A stretch of DNA of 64,000 nt. Source: Siderastrea radians (Eukaryota > Cnidaria > Anthozoa > Scleractinia > Rhizangiidae). A program made the translations under genes and the position numbers. This document shows positions 1 through 11,330 of the stretch, in pieces. How positions within the stretch are numbered: position 1 is the stretch's first letter; every line of letters starts with the position of its first letter. The DNA is taken from NCBI GenBank assembly GCA_964017195.1, contig CAXHKT010000187.1, positions 1-64,000 of the forward strand, read 5' to 3'. The notes beneath the pieces were generated by a model that was not told where the DNA came from, ran no database searches, and was given only the letters and a program-made list of their open reading frames with translations.

Positions 1-463
1 CTACACAATAAACTGTTTTTTCTGATAGCCCCGAGGGATTTGCATTATTATTGGGCCAGTGCGCAGCCTTGCGCAGACAGATTGCGCAGATAAGAACACC
101 TTTTTGAGCCTCTGGGAATGCCCCAAAATGGGGTTTTTTTCCCTAAGGATCGCACATATCGCGCTTTCTTTGTACTTTTGCACAAAAGGAATTTTTTTCG
201 GATGGTCCCAAAGGGATTGAATGCATTTAGGAGCTTTGTGCATGCAGCCGAGAGCGCCAGTTAGCTTTTTGAGCTTTTTGGGGCCTGAGGGAAGGCCCCA
301 AAATGGGGGTTTTTTCCACCTTATCGACAAAATCGCAGACTTTCTACACAATAAACTGTTTTTTCTGATAGCCCCGAGGGATTTGCATTATTATTGGGCC
401 AGTGCGCAGCCTTGCGCAGACAGATTGCGCAGATAAGAACACCTTTTTGAGCCTCTGGGAATG

Positions 464-637
464 CCCCAAAATGGGGTTTTTTCCCTAAGGATCGCACATA
501 TCGCGCTTTCTTTGTACTTTTGCACAAAAGGAATTTTTTTCGGATGGTCCCAAAGGGATTGAATGCATTTGGGAGCTTTGTGCATGCAGCCGAGAGCGCC
601 AGTTAGCTTTTTGAGCTTTTTGGGGCCTGAGGGAAGG
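464..637. repeat. Half-unit A of the satellite monomer (174 bp)
   Basis: First half of the reference monomer, from the first CCCCAAAATGGGG to just before the second. Read beside half B it shows shared blocks in the same order: CCCCAAAATGGGG plus T-run; ATCG...TCGC; a CTTTCT-like word; GATGGTCCCAAAGGGATT against GATAGCCCCGAGGGATT; TGCATT; TGGG...GCAGCC; and TTTTTGAGC...CTGAGGGAAGG against TTTTTGAGC...CTGGGAATG. The collinear order indicates an ancient tandem duplication rather than chance. Confidence 0.8.
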
Positions 638-645
638 CCCCAAAA
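618..645. other. Perfect 11-bp-stem hairpin, once per monomer
   Basis: TTTTGGGGCCT at 618-628 and its exact complement AGGCCCCAAAA at 635-645 flank a 6-nt loop GAGGGA. It overlaps a competing smaller palindrome CCCCAAAATGGGG that begins at 638, and a T-run follows. The same structure recurs in most monomers (first copy 276-303). It is broken in variant monomers with GAGGAAAGGCGCC (for example near 15340, 21175 and 23565) and more heavily near 32800. The consequence is unknown; in RNA it would be a strong stem-loop followed by a U-run. Confidence 0.85.
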
Positions 646-805
646 TGGGGGTTTTTTCCACCTTATCGACAAAATCGCAGACTTTCTACACAATAAACTG
701 TTTTTTCTGATAGCCCCGAGGGATTTGCATTATTATTGGGCCAGTGCGCAGCCTTGCGCAGACAGATTGCGCAGATAAGAACACCTTTTTGAGCCTCTGG
801 GAATG
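638..805. repeat. Half-unit B of the satellite monomer (168 bp)
   Basis: Second half of the reference monomer. It shares the collinear blocks listed for half A but has diverged in the linkers. It carries the TACACAATAAACTG segment and the three TGCGCAG boxes, where half A has TGCATGCAG and GAGCGCC. The whole array repeats A-B, never A-A or B-B in the stretches I read, so the 342-bp dimer has long been the unit of amplification. Confidence 0.8.
745..774. other. Cluster of three TGCGCAG boxes, once per monomer
   Basis: TGCGCAG occurs at 745-751, 755-761 and 768-774, starts 10 and 13 bp apart, roughly one DNA helical turn. Each contains the palindrome TGCGCA. The cluster recurs at the same place in nearly every monomer (first copy 60-66, 70-76, 83-89). 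Its CpGs are among the most frequent substitution sites in the array (TGCACAG forms). It could be a protein-binding cluster or a tiny internal repeat; nothing in the sequence settles which. Confidence 0.7.
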
Positions 806-2395
806 CCCCAAAATGGGGTTTTTTCCCTAAGGATCGCACATATCGCGCTTTCTTTGTTCTTTTGCACGAAAGGAATTTTTTGCGGATGGTCCCAAAGGGA
901 TTGAATGCATTCTGGAGCTTTGTGCATGCAGCCGAGAGCGCCAGTTAGCTTTTTGAGCTTTTTGGGGCCTGAGGGAAGGCCCCAAAATGGGGGTTTTTTC
1001 CACCTTATCGACAAAATCGCAGACTTTCTACACAATAAACTGTTTTTTCTGATAGCCCCGAGGGATTTGCATTATTATTGGGCCAGTGCGCAGCCTTGCG
1101 CAGACAGATTGCGCAGATAAGAACACCTTTTTGAGCCTCTGGGAATGCCCCAAAATGGGGTTTTTTCCCTAAGGATCGCACATATCGCGCTTTCTTTGTT
1201 CTTTTGCACGAAAGGAATTTTTTTCGGATGGTCCCAAAGGGATTGAATGTATTCTGGAGCTTTGTGCATGCAGCCGAGAGCGCCAGTTAGCTTTTGGAGC
1301 TTTTTGGGGCCTGAGGGAAGGCCCCAAAATGGGGTTTTTTTCCACCTTATCGACAAAATCGCAGACTTTCTACACAATAAACTGTTTTTTCTGATAGCCC
1401 CGAGGGATTTGCATTATTATTGGGCCAGTGCGCAGCCTTGCACAGACAGATTGCGCAGATAAGAACACCTTTTTGAGCCTCTGGGAATGCCCCAAAATGG
1501 GGTTTTTTCCCTAAGGATCGCACATATCGCGCTTTCTTTGTACTTTTGCACAAAAGGAATTTTTTTCGGATGGTCCCAAAGGGATTGAATGCATTTGGGA
1601 GCTTTGTGCATGCAGCCGAGAGCGCCAGTTAGCTTTTTGAGCTTTTTGGGGCCTGAGGGAAGGCCCCAAAATGGGGGTTTTTTCCACCTTATCGACAAAA
1701 TCGCAGACTTTCTACACAATAAACTGTTTTTTCTGATAGCCCCGAGGGATTTGCATTATTATTGGGCCAGTGCGCAGCCTTGCGCAGACAGATTGCGCAG
1801 ATAAGAACACCTTTTTGAGCCTCTGTGAATGCCCCAAAATGGGGTTTTTTCCCTAAGGATCGCACATATCGCGCTTTCTTTGTACTTTTGCACAAAAGGA
1901 ATTTTTTTCGGATGGTCCCAAAGGGATTGAATGCATTTGGGAGCTTTGTGCATGCAGCCGAGAGCGCCAGTTAGCTTTGTGAGCTTTTTGGGGCCTGAGG
2001 GAAGGCCCCAAAATGGGGTTTTTTTCTACCTTATCGACAAAATCGCAGACTTTCTACACAATAAACTGTTTTTTCTGATAGCCCCGAGGGATTTGCATTA
2101 TTATTGGGCCAGTGCGCAGCCTTGCGCAGACAGATTGCGCAGATAAGAACACCTTTTTGAGCCTCTGGGAATGCCCCAAAATGGGGTTTTTTCCCTAAGG
2201 ATCGCACATATCGCGCTTTCTTTGTACTTTTGCACAAAAGGAATTTTTTTCGGATGGTCCCAAAGGGATTGAATGCATTTGGGAGCTTTGTGCATGCAGC
2301 CGAAAGCGCCAGTTAGCTTTTTGAGCTTTTTGGGGCCTGAGGGAAGGCCCCAAAATGGGGGTTTTTTCCACCTTATCGACAAAATCGCAGACTTT

Positions 2396-3635
2396 CTACA
2401 CAATAAACTGTTTTTTCTGATAGCCTCGAGGGATTTGCATTATTATTGGGCCAGTGCGCAGCCTTGCGCAGACAGATTGCGCAGATAAGAACACCTTTTT
2501 GAGCCTCTGGGAATGCCCCAAAATGGGGTTTTTTTCCCTAAGGATCGCACATATCGCGCTTTCTTTGTACTTTTGCACAAAAGGAATTTTTTTCGGATGG
2601 TCCCAAAGGGATTGAATGCATTTAGGAGCTTTGTGCATGCAGCCGAGAGCGCCAGTTAGCTTTTTGAGCTTTTTGGGGCCTGAGGGAAGGCCCCAAAATG
2701 GGGGTTTTTTCCACCTTATCGACAAAATCGCAGACTTTCTACACAATAAACTGTTTTTTCTGATAGCCCCGAGGGATTTGCATTATTATTGGGCCAGTGC
2801 GCAGCCTTGCGCAGACAGATTGCGCAGATAAGAACACCTTTTTGAGCCTCTGGGAATGCCCCAAAATGGGGTTTTTTCCCTAAGGATCGCACATATCGCG
2901 CTTTCTTTGTACTTTTGCACAAAAGGAATTTTTTTCGGATGGTCCCAAAGGGATTGAATGCATTTGGGAGCTTTGTGCATGCAGCCGAGAGCGCCAGTTA
3001 GCTTTTTGAGCTTTTTGGGGCCTGAGGGAAGGCCCCAAAATGGGGGTTTTTTCCACCTTATCGACAAAATCGCAGACTTTCTACACAATAAACTGTTTTT
3101 TCTGATAGCCCCGAGGGATTTGCATTATTATTGGGCCAGTGCGCAGCCTTGCGCAGACAGATTGCGCAGATAAGAACACCTTTTTGAGCCTCTGGGAATG
3201 CCCCAAAATGGGGTTTTTTCCCTAAGGATCGCACATATCGCGCTTTCTTTGTTCTTTTGCACGAAAGGAATTTTTTGCAGATGGTCCCAAAGGGATTGAA
3301 TGCATTCTGGAGCTTTGTGCATGCAGCCGAGAGCGCCAGTTAGCTTTTTGAGCTTTTTGGGGCCTGAGGGAAGGCCCCAAAATGGGGGTTTTTTCCACCT
3401 TATCGACAAAATCGCAGACTTTCTACACAATAAACTGTTTTTTCTGATAGCCCCGAGGGATTTGCATTATTATTGGGCCAGTGCGCAGCCTTGCGCAGAC
3501 AGATTGCGCAGATAAGAACACCTTTTTGAGCCTCTGGGAATGCCCCAAAATGGGTTTTTTTCCCTAAGGATCGCACATATCGCGCTTTCTTTGTTCTTTT
3601 GCACGAAAGGAATTTTTTTCGGATGGTCCCAAAGG
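2396..3635. repeat. Duplicated block, copy 2 (partner at about 1-1240)
   Basis: Second copy of the block at the left end, at an offset of 2395 bp. It carries one private change in the TTTTTTGC(G/A)G variant. The following monomers (3642, 3984) differ from those after copy 1, having TTAGCTGTTTGAG and GGGAG variants. Confidence 0.7.
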
Positions 3636-5203
3636 GATTGAATGCTTTCTGGAGCTTTGTGCATGCAGCTGAGAGCGTCAGTTAGCTGTTTGAGCTTTTT
3701 GGGGCCTGAGGGAAGGCCCCAAAATGGGAGTTTTTTCCACCTTATCGACAAAATCGCAGACTTTCTACACAATAAACTGTTTTTTCTGATAGCCCCGAGG
3801 GATTTGCATTATTATTGGGCCAGTGCGCAGCCTTGCGCAGACAGATTGCGCAGATAAGAACACCTTTTTGAGCCTCTGGGAATGCCCCAAAATGGGGTTT
3901 TTTCCCTAAGGATCGCACATATCGCGCTTTCTTTGTACTTTTGCACAAAAGGAATTTTTTTCGGATGGTCCCAAAGGGATTGAATGCATTTGGGAGCTTT
4001 GTGCATGCAGCCGAGAGCGCCAGTTAGCTGTTTGAGCTTTTTGGGGCCTGAGGGAAGGCCCCAAAATGGGAGTTTTTTCGACCTTATCGACAAAATCGCA
4101 GACTTTCTACACAATAAACTGTTTTTTCTGATAGCCCCGAGGGATTTGCATTATTATTGGGCCAGTGCGCAGCCTTGCGCAGACAGATTGCGCAGATAAG
4201 AACACCTTTTTGAGCCTCTGGGAATGCCCCAAAATGGGGTTTTTTCCCTAAGGATCGCACATATCGCGCTTTCTTTGTACTTTTGCACAAAAGGAATTTT
4301 TTCGGATGGTCCCAAAGGGATTGAATGCATTCTGGAGCTTTGTGCATGCAGCCGAGAGCGCCAGTTAGCTTTTTGAGCTTTTTGGGGCCTGAGGGAAGGC
4401 CCCAAAATGGGGCTTTTTTCCACCTTATCGACAAAATCGCAGAATTTCTACACAATAAACTGTTTTTTCTGATAGCCCCGAGGGATTTGCATTATTATTG
4501 GGCCAGTGCGCAGCCTTGCGCAGACAGATTGCGCAGAAAAGAACACCTTTTTGAGCCTCTGGGAATGCCCCAAAATGGGGTTTTTTCCCTAAGGATCGCA
4601 CATATCGCGCTTTCTTTGTACTTTTGCACAAAAGGAATTTTTTTCGGATGGTCCCAAAGGGATTGAGTGCATTTGGGAGCTTTGTGCATGCAGCCGAGAG
4701 CGCCAGTTAGCTTTTTGAGCTTTTTGGGGCCTGAGGGAAGGCCCCAAAATGGGGGTTTTTTCCACCTTATCGACAAAATCGCAGACTTTCTACACAATAA
4801 ACTGTTTTTTCTGATAGCCCCGAGGGATTTGCATTATTATTGGGCCAGTGCGCAGCCTTGCGCAGACAGATTGCGCAGATAAGAACGCCTTTTTGAGTCT
4901 CTGGGAATGCCCCAAAATGGGGTTTTTTCCCTAAGGATCGCACATATCGCGCTTTCTTTGTTCTTTTGCACGAAAGGAATTTTTTGCGGATGGTCCCAAA
5001 GGGATTGAATGCATTCTGGAGCTTTGTGCATGCAGCCGAGAGCGCCAGTTAGCTTTTTGAGCTTTTTGGGGCCTGAGGGAAGGCCCCAAAATGGGGGTTT
5101 TTTCCACCTTATCGACAAAATCGCAGACTTTCTACACAATAAACTGTTTTTTCTGATAGCCCCGAGGGATTTGCATTATTATTGGGCCAGTGCGCAGCCT
5201 TGT

Positions 5204-6571
5204 GCAGACAGATTGCGCAGATAAGAACACCTTTTTGAGCCTCTGGGAATGCCCCAAAATGGGTTTTTTTCCCTAAGGATCGCACATATCGCGCTTTCTT
5301 TGTTCTTTTGCACGAAAGGAATTTTTTTCGGATGGTCCCAAAGGGATTGAATGCTTTCTGGAGCTTTGTGCATGCAGCCGAGAGCGCCAGTTAGCTTTTT
5401 GAGCTTTTTGGGGCCTGAGGGAAGGCCCCAAAATGGGCGTTTTTTCCACCTTATCGACAAAATCGCACACTTTCTACACAATAAACTGTTTTTTCTGATT
5501 GCCCCGAGGGATTTGCATTATTATTGGGCCAGTGCGCAGCCTTGCACAGACAGATTGCGCAGATAAGAACACCTTTTTGAGCCTCTGGGAATGCCCCAAA
5601 ATGGGGTTTTTTCCCTAAGGATCGCACATATCGCACTTTCTTTGTACTTTTGCACAAAAGGAATTTTTTTCGGATGGTCCCAAAGGGATTGAATGCATTT
5701 GGGAGCTTTGTGCATGCAGCCGAGAGCGCCAGTTAGCTTTTTGAGCTTTTTGGGGCCTGAGGGAAGGCCCCAAAATGGGGGTTTTTTCCACCTTATCGAC
5801 AAAATCGCAGACTTTCTACACAATAAACTGTTTTTTCTGATAGCCCCGAGGGATTTGCATTATTATTGGGCCAGTGCGCAGCCTTGCGCAGACAGATTGC
5901 GCAGATAAGAACACCTTTTTGAGCCTCTGGGAATGCCCCAAAATGGGTTTTTTTCCCTAAGGATCGCACATATCGCGCTTTCTTTGTTCTTTTGCACGAA
6001 AGGAATTTTTTTCGGATGGTCCCAAAGGGATTGAATGCTTTCTGGAGCTTTGTGCATGCAGCCGAGAGCGCCAGTTAGCTTTTTGAGCTTTTTGGGGCCT
6101 GAGGGAAGGCCCCAAAATGGGCGTTTTTTCCACCTTATCGACAAAATCGCACACTTTCTACACAATAAACTGTTTTTTCTGATTGCCCCGAGGGATTTGC
6201 ATTATTATTGGGCCAGTGCGCAGCCTTGCACAGACAGATTGCGCAGATAAGAACACCTTTTTGAGCCTCTGGGAATGCCCCAAAATGGGGTTTTTTCCCT
6301 AAGGATCGCACATATCGCACTTTCTTTGTACTTTTGCACAAAAGGAATTTTTTTCGGATGGTCCCAAAGGGATTGAATGCATTTGGGAGCTTTGTGCATG
6401 CAGCCGAGAGCGCCAGTTAGCTTTTTGAGCTTTTTGGGGCCTGAGGGAAGGCCCCAAAATGGGGGTTTTTTCCACCTTATCGACAAAATCGCAGACTTTC
6501 TACACAATAAACTGTTTTTTCTGATAGCCCCGAGGGATTTGCATTATTATTGGGCCAGTGCGCAGCCTTGC
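5204..6571. repeat. Tandem duplication of a monomer pair (2 x 684 bp)
   Basis: Units 5204-5887 and 5888-6571 share linked rare variants: the shorter GGG-T-run near 5265 and 5948, GAATGCTTTCTGG at 5350 and 6034, ATGGGCG-T-run, AATCGCACAC, GATTGCCCCG, and TATCGCAC near 5632 and 6316. I noticed no difference between the two units. A third, partial relative with some of these marks lies at 7403-7700. Confidence 0.85.
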
Positions 6572-8179
6572 GCAGACAGATTGCGCAGATAAGAACACCT
6601 TTTTGAGCCTCTGGGAATGCCCCAAAATGGGGTTTTTTCCCTAAGGATCGCACATATCGCGCTTTCTTTGTACTTTTGCACAAAAGGAATTTTTTTCGGA
6701 TGGTCCCAAAGGGATTGAATGCATTTGGGAGCTTTGTGCATGCAGCCGAGAGCGCCAGTTAGCTTTTTGAGCTTTTTGGGGCCTGAGGGAAGGCCCCAAA
6801 ATGGGGGTTTTTTCCACCTTATCGACAAAATCGCAGACTTTCTACACAATAAACTGTTTTTTCTGATAGCCCCGAGGGATTTGCATTATTATTGGGCCAG
6901 TGCGCAGCCTTGCGCAGACAGATTGCGCAGATAAGAACACCTTTTTGAGCCTCTGGGAATGCCCCAAAATGGGGTTTTTTCCCTAAGGATCGCACATATC
7001 GCCCTTTCTTTGTTCTTTTGCACGAAAGGAATTTTTTGCGGATGGTCCCAAAGGGATTGAATGCATTCTGGAGCTTTGTGCATGCAGCCGAGAGCGCCAG
7101 TTAGCTTTTTGAGCTTTTTGGGGCCTGAGGGAAGGCCCCAAAATGGGGGTTTTTTCCACCTTATCGACAAAATCGCAGACTTTCTACACAATAAACTGTT
7201 TTTTCTGATAGCCCCGAGGGATTTGCATTATTATTGGGCCAGTGCGCAGCCTTGCGCAGACAGATTGCGCAGATAAGAACACCTTTTTGAGCCTCTGGGA
7301 ATGCCCCAAAATGGGGTTTTTTCCCTAAGGATCGCACATATCGCGCTTTCTTTGTTCTTTTGCACGAAAGGAATTTTTTTCGGATGGTCCCAAAGGGATT
7401 GAATGCTTTCTGGAGCTTTGTGCATGCAGCCGAGAGCGCCAGTTAGCTTTTTGAGCTTTTTGGGGCCTGAGGGAAGGCCCCAAAATGGGGGTTTTTTCCA
7501 CCTTATCGACAAAATCGCAGACTTTCTACACAATAAACTGTTTTTTCTGATTGCCCCGAGGGATTTGCATTATTATTGGGCCAGTGCGCAGCCTTGCACA
7601 GACAGATTGCGCAGATAAGAACACCTTTTTGAGCCTCTGGGAATGCCCCAAAATGGGGTTTTTTCCCTAAGGATCGCACATATCGCACTTTCTTTGTACT
7701 TTTGCACAAAAGGAATTTTTTTCGGATGGTCCCAAAGGGATTGAATGCATTTGGGAGCTTTGTGCATGCAGCCGAGAGCGCCAGTTAGCTTTTTGAGCTT
7801 TTTGGGGCCTGAGGGAAGGCCCCAAAATGGGGTTTTTTTCCACCTTATCGACAAAATCGCAGACTTTCTACACAAAAAACTGTTTTTTCTGATAGCCCCG
7901 AGGGATTTGCATTATTATTGGGCCAGTGTGCAGCCTTGCGCAGACAGATTGCGCAGATAAGAACACCTTTTTGAGCCTCTGGGAATGCCCCAAAATGGGG
8001 TTTTTTCCCTAAGGATCGCACGTATCGCGCTTTCTTTGTACTTTTGCACAAATGGAATTTTTTTCGGATGGTCCCAAAGGGATTGAATGCATTTGGGAGC
8101 TTTGTGCATGCAGCCGAGAGCGCCAGTTAGCTTTTTGAGCTTTTTGGGGACTGAGGGAAGGCCCCAAAATGGGGGTTTT

Positions 8180-9540
8180 TTCCACCTTATCGACAAAATC
8201 GCAGACTTTCTACACAATAAACTGTTTTTTCTGATAGCCCCGAGGGATTTGCATTATTATTGGGCCAGTGCGCAGCCTTGCGCAGACAGATTGCGCAGAT
8301 AAGAACACCTTTTTGAGCCTCTGGGAATGCCCCAAAATGGGGTTTTTTCCCTAAGGATCGCACATATCGCGCTTTCTTTGTACTTTTGCACAAAAGGAAT
8401 TTTTTTGGGATGGTCCCAAAGGGATTGAATGCATTTGGGAGCTTTGTGCATGCAGCCGAGAGCGCCAGTTAGCTTTTTGAGCTTTTTGGGGCCTGAGGGA
8501 AGGCCCCAAAATGGGGGTTTTTCCACCTTATCGACAAAATCGCAGACTTTCTACACAATAAACTGTTTTTTCTGATAGCCCCGAGGGATTTGCATTATTA
8601 TTGGGCCAGTGCGCAGCCTTGCGCAGACAGATTGCGCAGATAAGAACACCTTTTTGAGCCTCTGGGGAGGCCCCAAAATGGGGTTTTTTCTCTAAGGATC
8701 GCACATATCGCGCTTTCTTTGTACTTTTGCACAAAAGGAATTTTTTTCGGATGGTCCCAAAGGGATTGAATGCATTTGGGAGCTTTGTGCATGCAGCCGA
8801 GAGCGCCAGTTAGCTTTTTGAGCTTTTTGGGGCCTGAGGGAAGGCCCCAAAATGGGGGTTTTTCCACCTTATCGACAAAATCGCAGACTTTCTACACAAT
8901 AAACTGTTTTTTCTGATAGCCCCGAGGGATTTGCATTATTATTGGGCCAGTGCGCAGCCTTGCGCAGACAGATTGCGCAGATAAGAACACCTTTTTGAGC
9001 CTCTGGGAATGCCCCAAAATGGGGTTTTTTCCCTAAGGATCGCACATATCGCGCTTTCTTTGTACTTTTGCACAAAAGGAATTTTTTTGGGATGGTCCCA
9101 AAGGGATTGAATGCATTTGGGAGCTTTGTGCATGCAGCCGAGAGCGCCAGTTAGCTTTTTGAGCTTTTTGGGGCCTGAGGGAAGGCCCCAAAATGGGGGT
9201 TTTTCCACCTTATCGACAAAATCGCAGACTTTCTACACAATAAACTGTTTTTTCTGATAGCCCCGAGGGATTTGCATTATTATTGGGCCAGTGCGCAGCC
9301 TTGCGCAGACAGATTGCGCAGATAAGAACACCTTTTTGAGCCTCTGGGAATGCCCGAAAATGGGGTTTTTTCCCTAAGGATCGCACATATCGCGCTTTCT
9401 TTGTACTTTTGCACAAAAAGAATTTTTTTCGGATGGTCCCAAAGGGATTGAATGCATTTGGGAGCTTTGTGCATGCAGCCGAGAGCGCCAGTTAGCTTTT
9501 TGAGCTTTTTGGGGCCTGAGGGAAGGCCCCAAAATGGGGG
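8180..9540. repeat. Run of 341-bp monomers
   Basis: Three successive monomers have one T fewer in the half-B T-run (near 8517, 8858 and 9199), and two carry TTTTTTTGGGATGG instead of TCGGATGG (8402 and 9083). Runs of the same private changes indicate local tandem copying of single monomers. Another 341-bp unit of this kind appears near 10910. Confidence 0.65.
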
Positions 9541-9621
9541 TTTTTTCCACCTTATCGACAAAATCGCAGACTTTCCACACAATAAACTGTTTTTTGTGAT
9601 AGCCCCGAGGGATTTGCATTA

Positions 9622-10990
9622 TTATTGGGCCAGTGCGCAGCCTTGCGCAGACAGATTGCGCAGATAAGAACACCTTTTTGAGCCTCTGGGAATGCCCCAA
9701 AATGGGGTTTTTTCCCTAAGGATCGCACATATCGCGCTTTCTTTGTTCTTTTGCACGAAAGGAATTTTTTTCGGATGGTCCCAAAGGGATTGAATGCATT
9801 CTGGAGCTTTGTGCATGCAGCCGAGAGCGCCAGTTAGCTTTTTGAGCTTTTTGGGGCCTGAGGGAAGGCCCCAAAATGGGGGTTTTTTCCACCTTATCGA
9901 CAAAATCGCAGACTTTCTACACAATAAACTGTTTTTTCTGATAGCCCCCAGGGATTTGCATTATTATTGGGCCAGTGCACAGCCTTGGGCAGACAGATTG
10001 CGCAGATAAGAACACCATTTTGAGCGTCTGGGAATGCCCCAAAATGGGGTTTTTTCCCTAAGGATCGCACATATCGCGCTTTCTTTGTACTTTTGCACAA
10101 AAGGAATTTTTTTCGGATGGTCCCAAAGGGATTGAATGCATTTGGGAGCTTTGTGCATGCAGCCGAGAGCGCCAGTTAGCTGTTTGAGCTTTTTGGGGCC
10201 TGAGGGAAGGCCCCAAAATGGGAGTTTTTTCCACCTTATCGACAAAATCGCAGACTTTCTACACAATAAACTGTTTTTTCTGATAGCCCCGAGGGATTTG
10301 CATTATTATTGGGCCAGTGCGCAGCCTTGCGCAGACAGATTGCGCAGATAAGAACACCTTTTTGAGCCTCTGGGAATGCCCCAAAATGGGGTTTTTTCCC
10401 TAAGGATCGCACATATCGCGCTTTCTTTGTTCTTTTGCACGAAAGGAATTTTTTTCGGATGGTCCCAAAGGGATTGAATGCATTCTGGAGCTTTGTGCAT
10501 GCAGCCGAGAGCGCCAGTTAGCTTTTTGAGCTTTTTGGGGCCTGAGGGAAGGCCCCAAAATGGGGGTTTTTTCCACCTTATCGACAAAATCGCAGACTTT
10601 CTACACAATAAACTGTTTTTTCTGATAGCCCCGAGGGATTTGCATTATTATTGGGCCAGTGCACAGCCTTGGGCAGACAGATTGCGCAGATAAGAACACC
10701 TTTTTGAGCGTCTGGGAATGCCCCAAAATGGGGTTTTTTCCCTAAGGATCGCACATATCGCGCTTTCTTTGTACTTTTGCACAAAAGGAATTTTTTTCGG
10801 ATGGTCCCAAAGGGATTGAATGCATTTGGGAGCTTTGTGCATGCAGCCGAGAGCGCCAGTTAGCTTTTTGAGCTTTTTGGGGCCTGAGGGAAGGCCCCAA
10901 AATGGGGGTTTTTCCACCTTATCGACAAAATCGCAGACTTTCTACACAATAAACTGTTTTTTCTGATAGCCCCGAGGGATTTGCATTATT
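9622..10990. repeat. Imperfect tandem duplication of a monomer pair (684 bp)
   Basis: Two E-K monomer pairs follow each other with a shared rare change: GTGCACAGCCTTGGGCAG near 9976 and 10660, and GAGCGTCTGGG just downstream of each. The K monomers differ (TTAGCTGTTTGAG at 10180, the standard form at 10860), so the pair has diverged or been partly converted. Confidence 0.6.
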
Positions 10991-11330
10991 ATTGGGCCAG
11001 TGCGCAGCCTTGCGCAGACAGATTGCGCAGATAAGAACACCTTTTTGAGCCTCTGGGAATGCCCTAAAATGGGGTTTTTTCCCTAAGGATCGCACATATC
11101 GCGCTTTCTTTGTACTTTTGCACAAAAGGAATTTTTTTCGGATGGTCCCAAAGGGATTGAATGCATTTGGGAGCTTTGTGCATGCAGCCGAGAGCGCCAG
11201 TTAGCTTTTTGAGCTTTTTGGGGCCTGAGGAAAGGCCCCAAAATGGGGGTTTTTTCCACCTTATCGACAAAATCGCAGACTTTCTACACAATAAACTGTT
11301 TTTTCTGATAGCCCCGAGGGATTTGCATTA

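Larger units (their letters stand above)
464..805. repeat. Reference satellite monomer (342 bp)
   Basis: A typical unit, phased to begin at the first CCCCAAAATGGGG motif. In order it contains: the T-run and TATCGCGC segment; the GTACTTTTGCACAAAAGG segment (haplotype K; haplotype E has GTTC and CACG here); GGATGGTCCCAAAGGG; GAATGCAT and TGCATGCA palindromes; two tandem AGCTTTTTG words; a hairpin; the second CCCCAAAATGGGG motif; TACACAATAAACTG; GCCCCGAGGGATTTGCATT; and three TGCGCAG boxes. It serves as a coordinate frame for comparing copies. Confidence 0.95.
1..1240. repeat. Duplicated block, copy 1 (partner at about 2396-3635)
   Basis: The first 3.6 monomers match those 2395 bp downstream (seven monomers plus one T). 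Both copies start with a 343-bp monomer with the longer T-run and then have the rare sequence with one T fewer and GC before GGATGG (near 875), which the partner carries as TTTTTTGCAGATGG near 3272. Beyond 1240 the variant patterns part company. The same two-monomer motif also recurs near 4667-5000 and 6719-7050. Confidence 0.7.

Noticed and set aside
276..315. Bacterial intrinsic terminator (hairpin plus T-run)
   Set aside because: It repeats in nearly every monomer of a eukaryotic satellite with no gene upstream; only the structure is reported.
464..476. CCCCAAAA as a ciliate-type telomere repeat
   Set aside because: It occurs only as two isolated copies per monomer, never as a tandem run, and the LINE is of animal type.
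530..560. CENP-B box in the TTTTCGGATGG segment
   Set aside because: The TTCG start is present but the required downstream A and CGGG positions do not line up.
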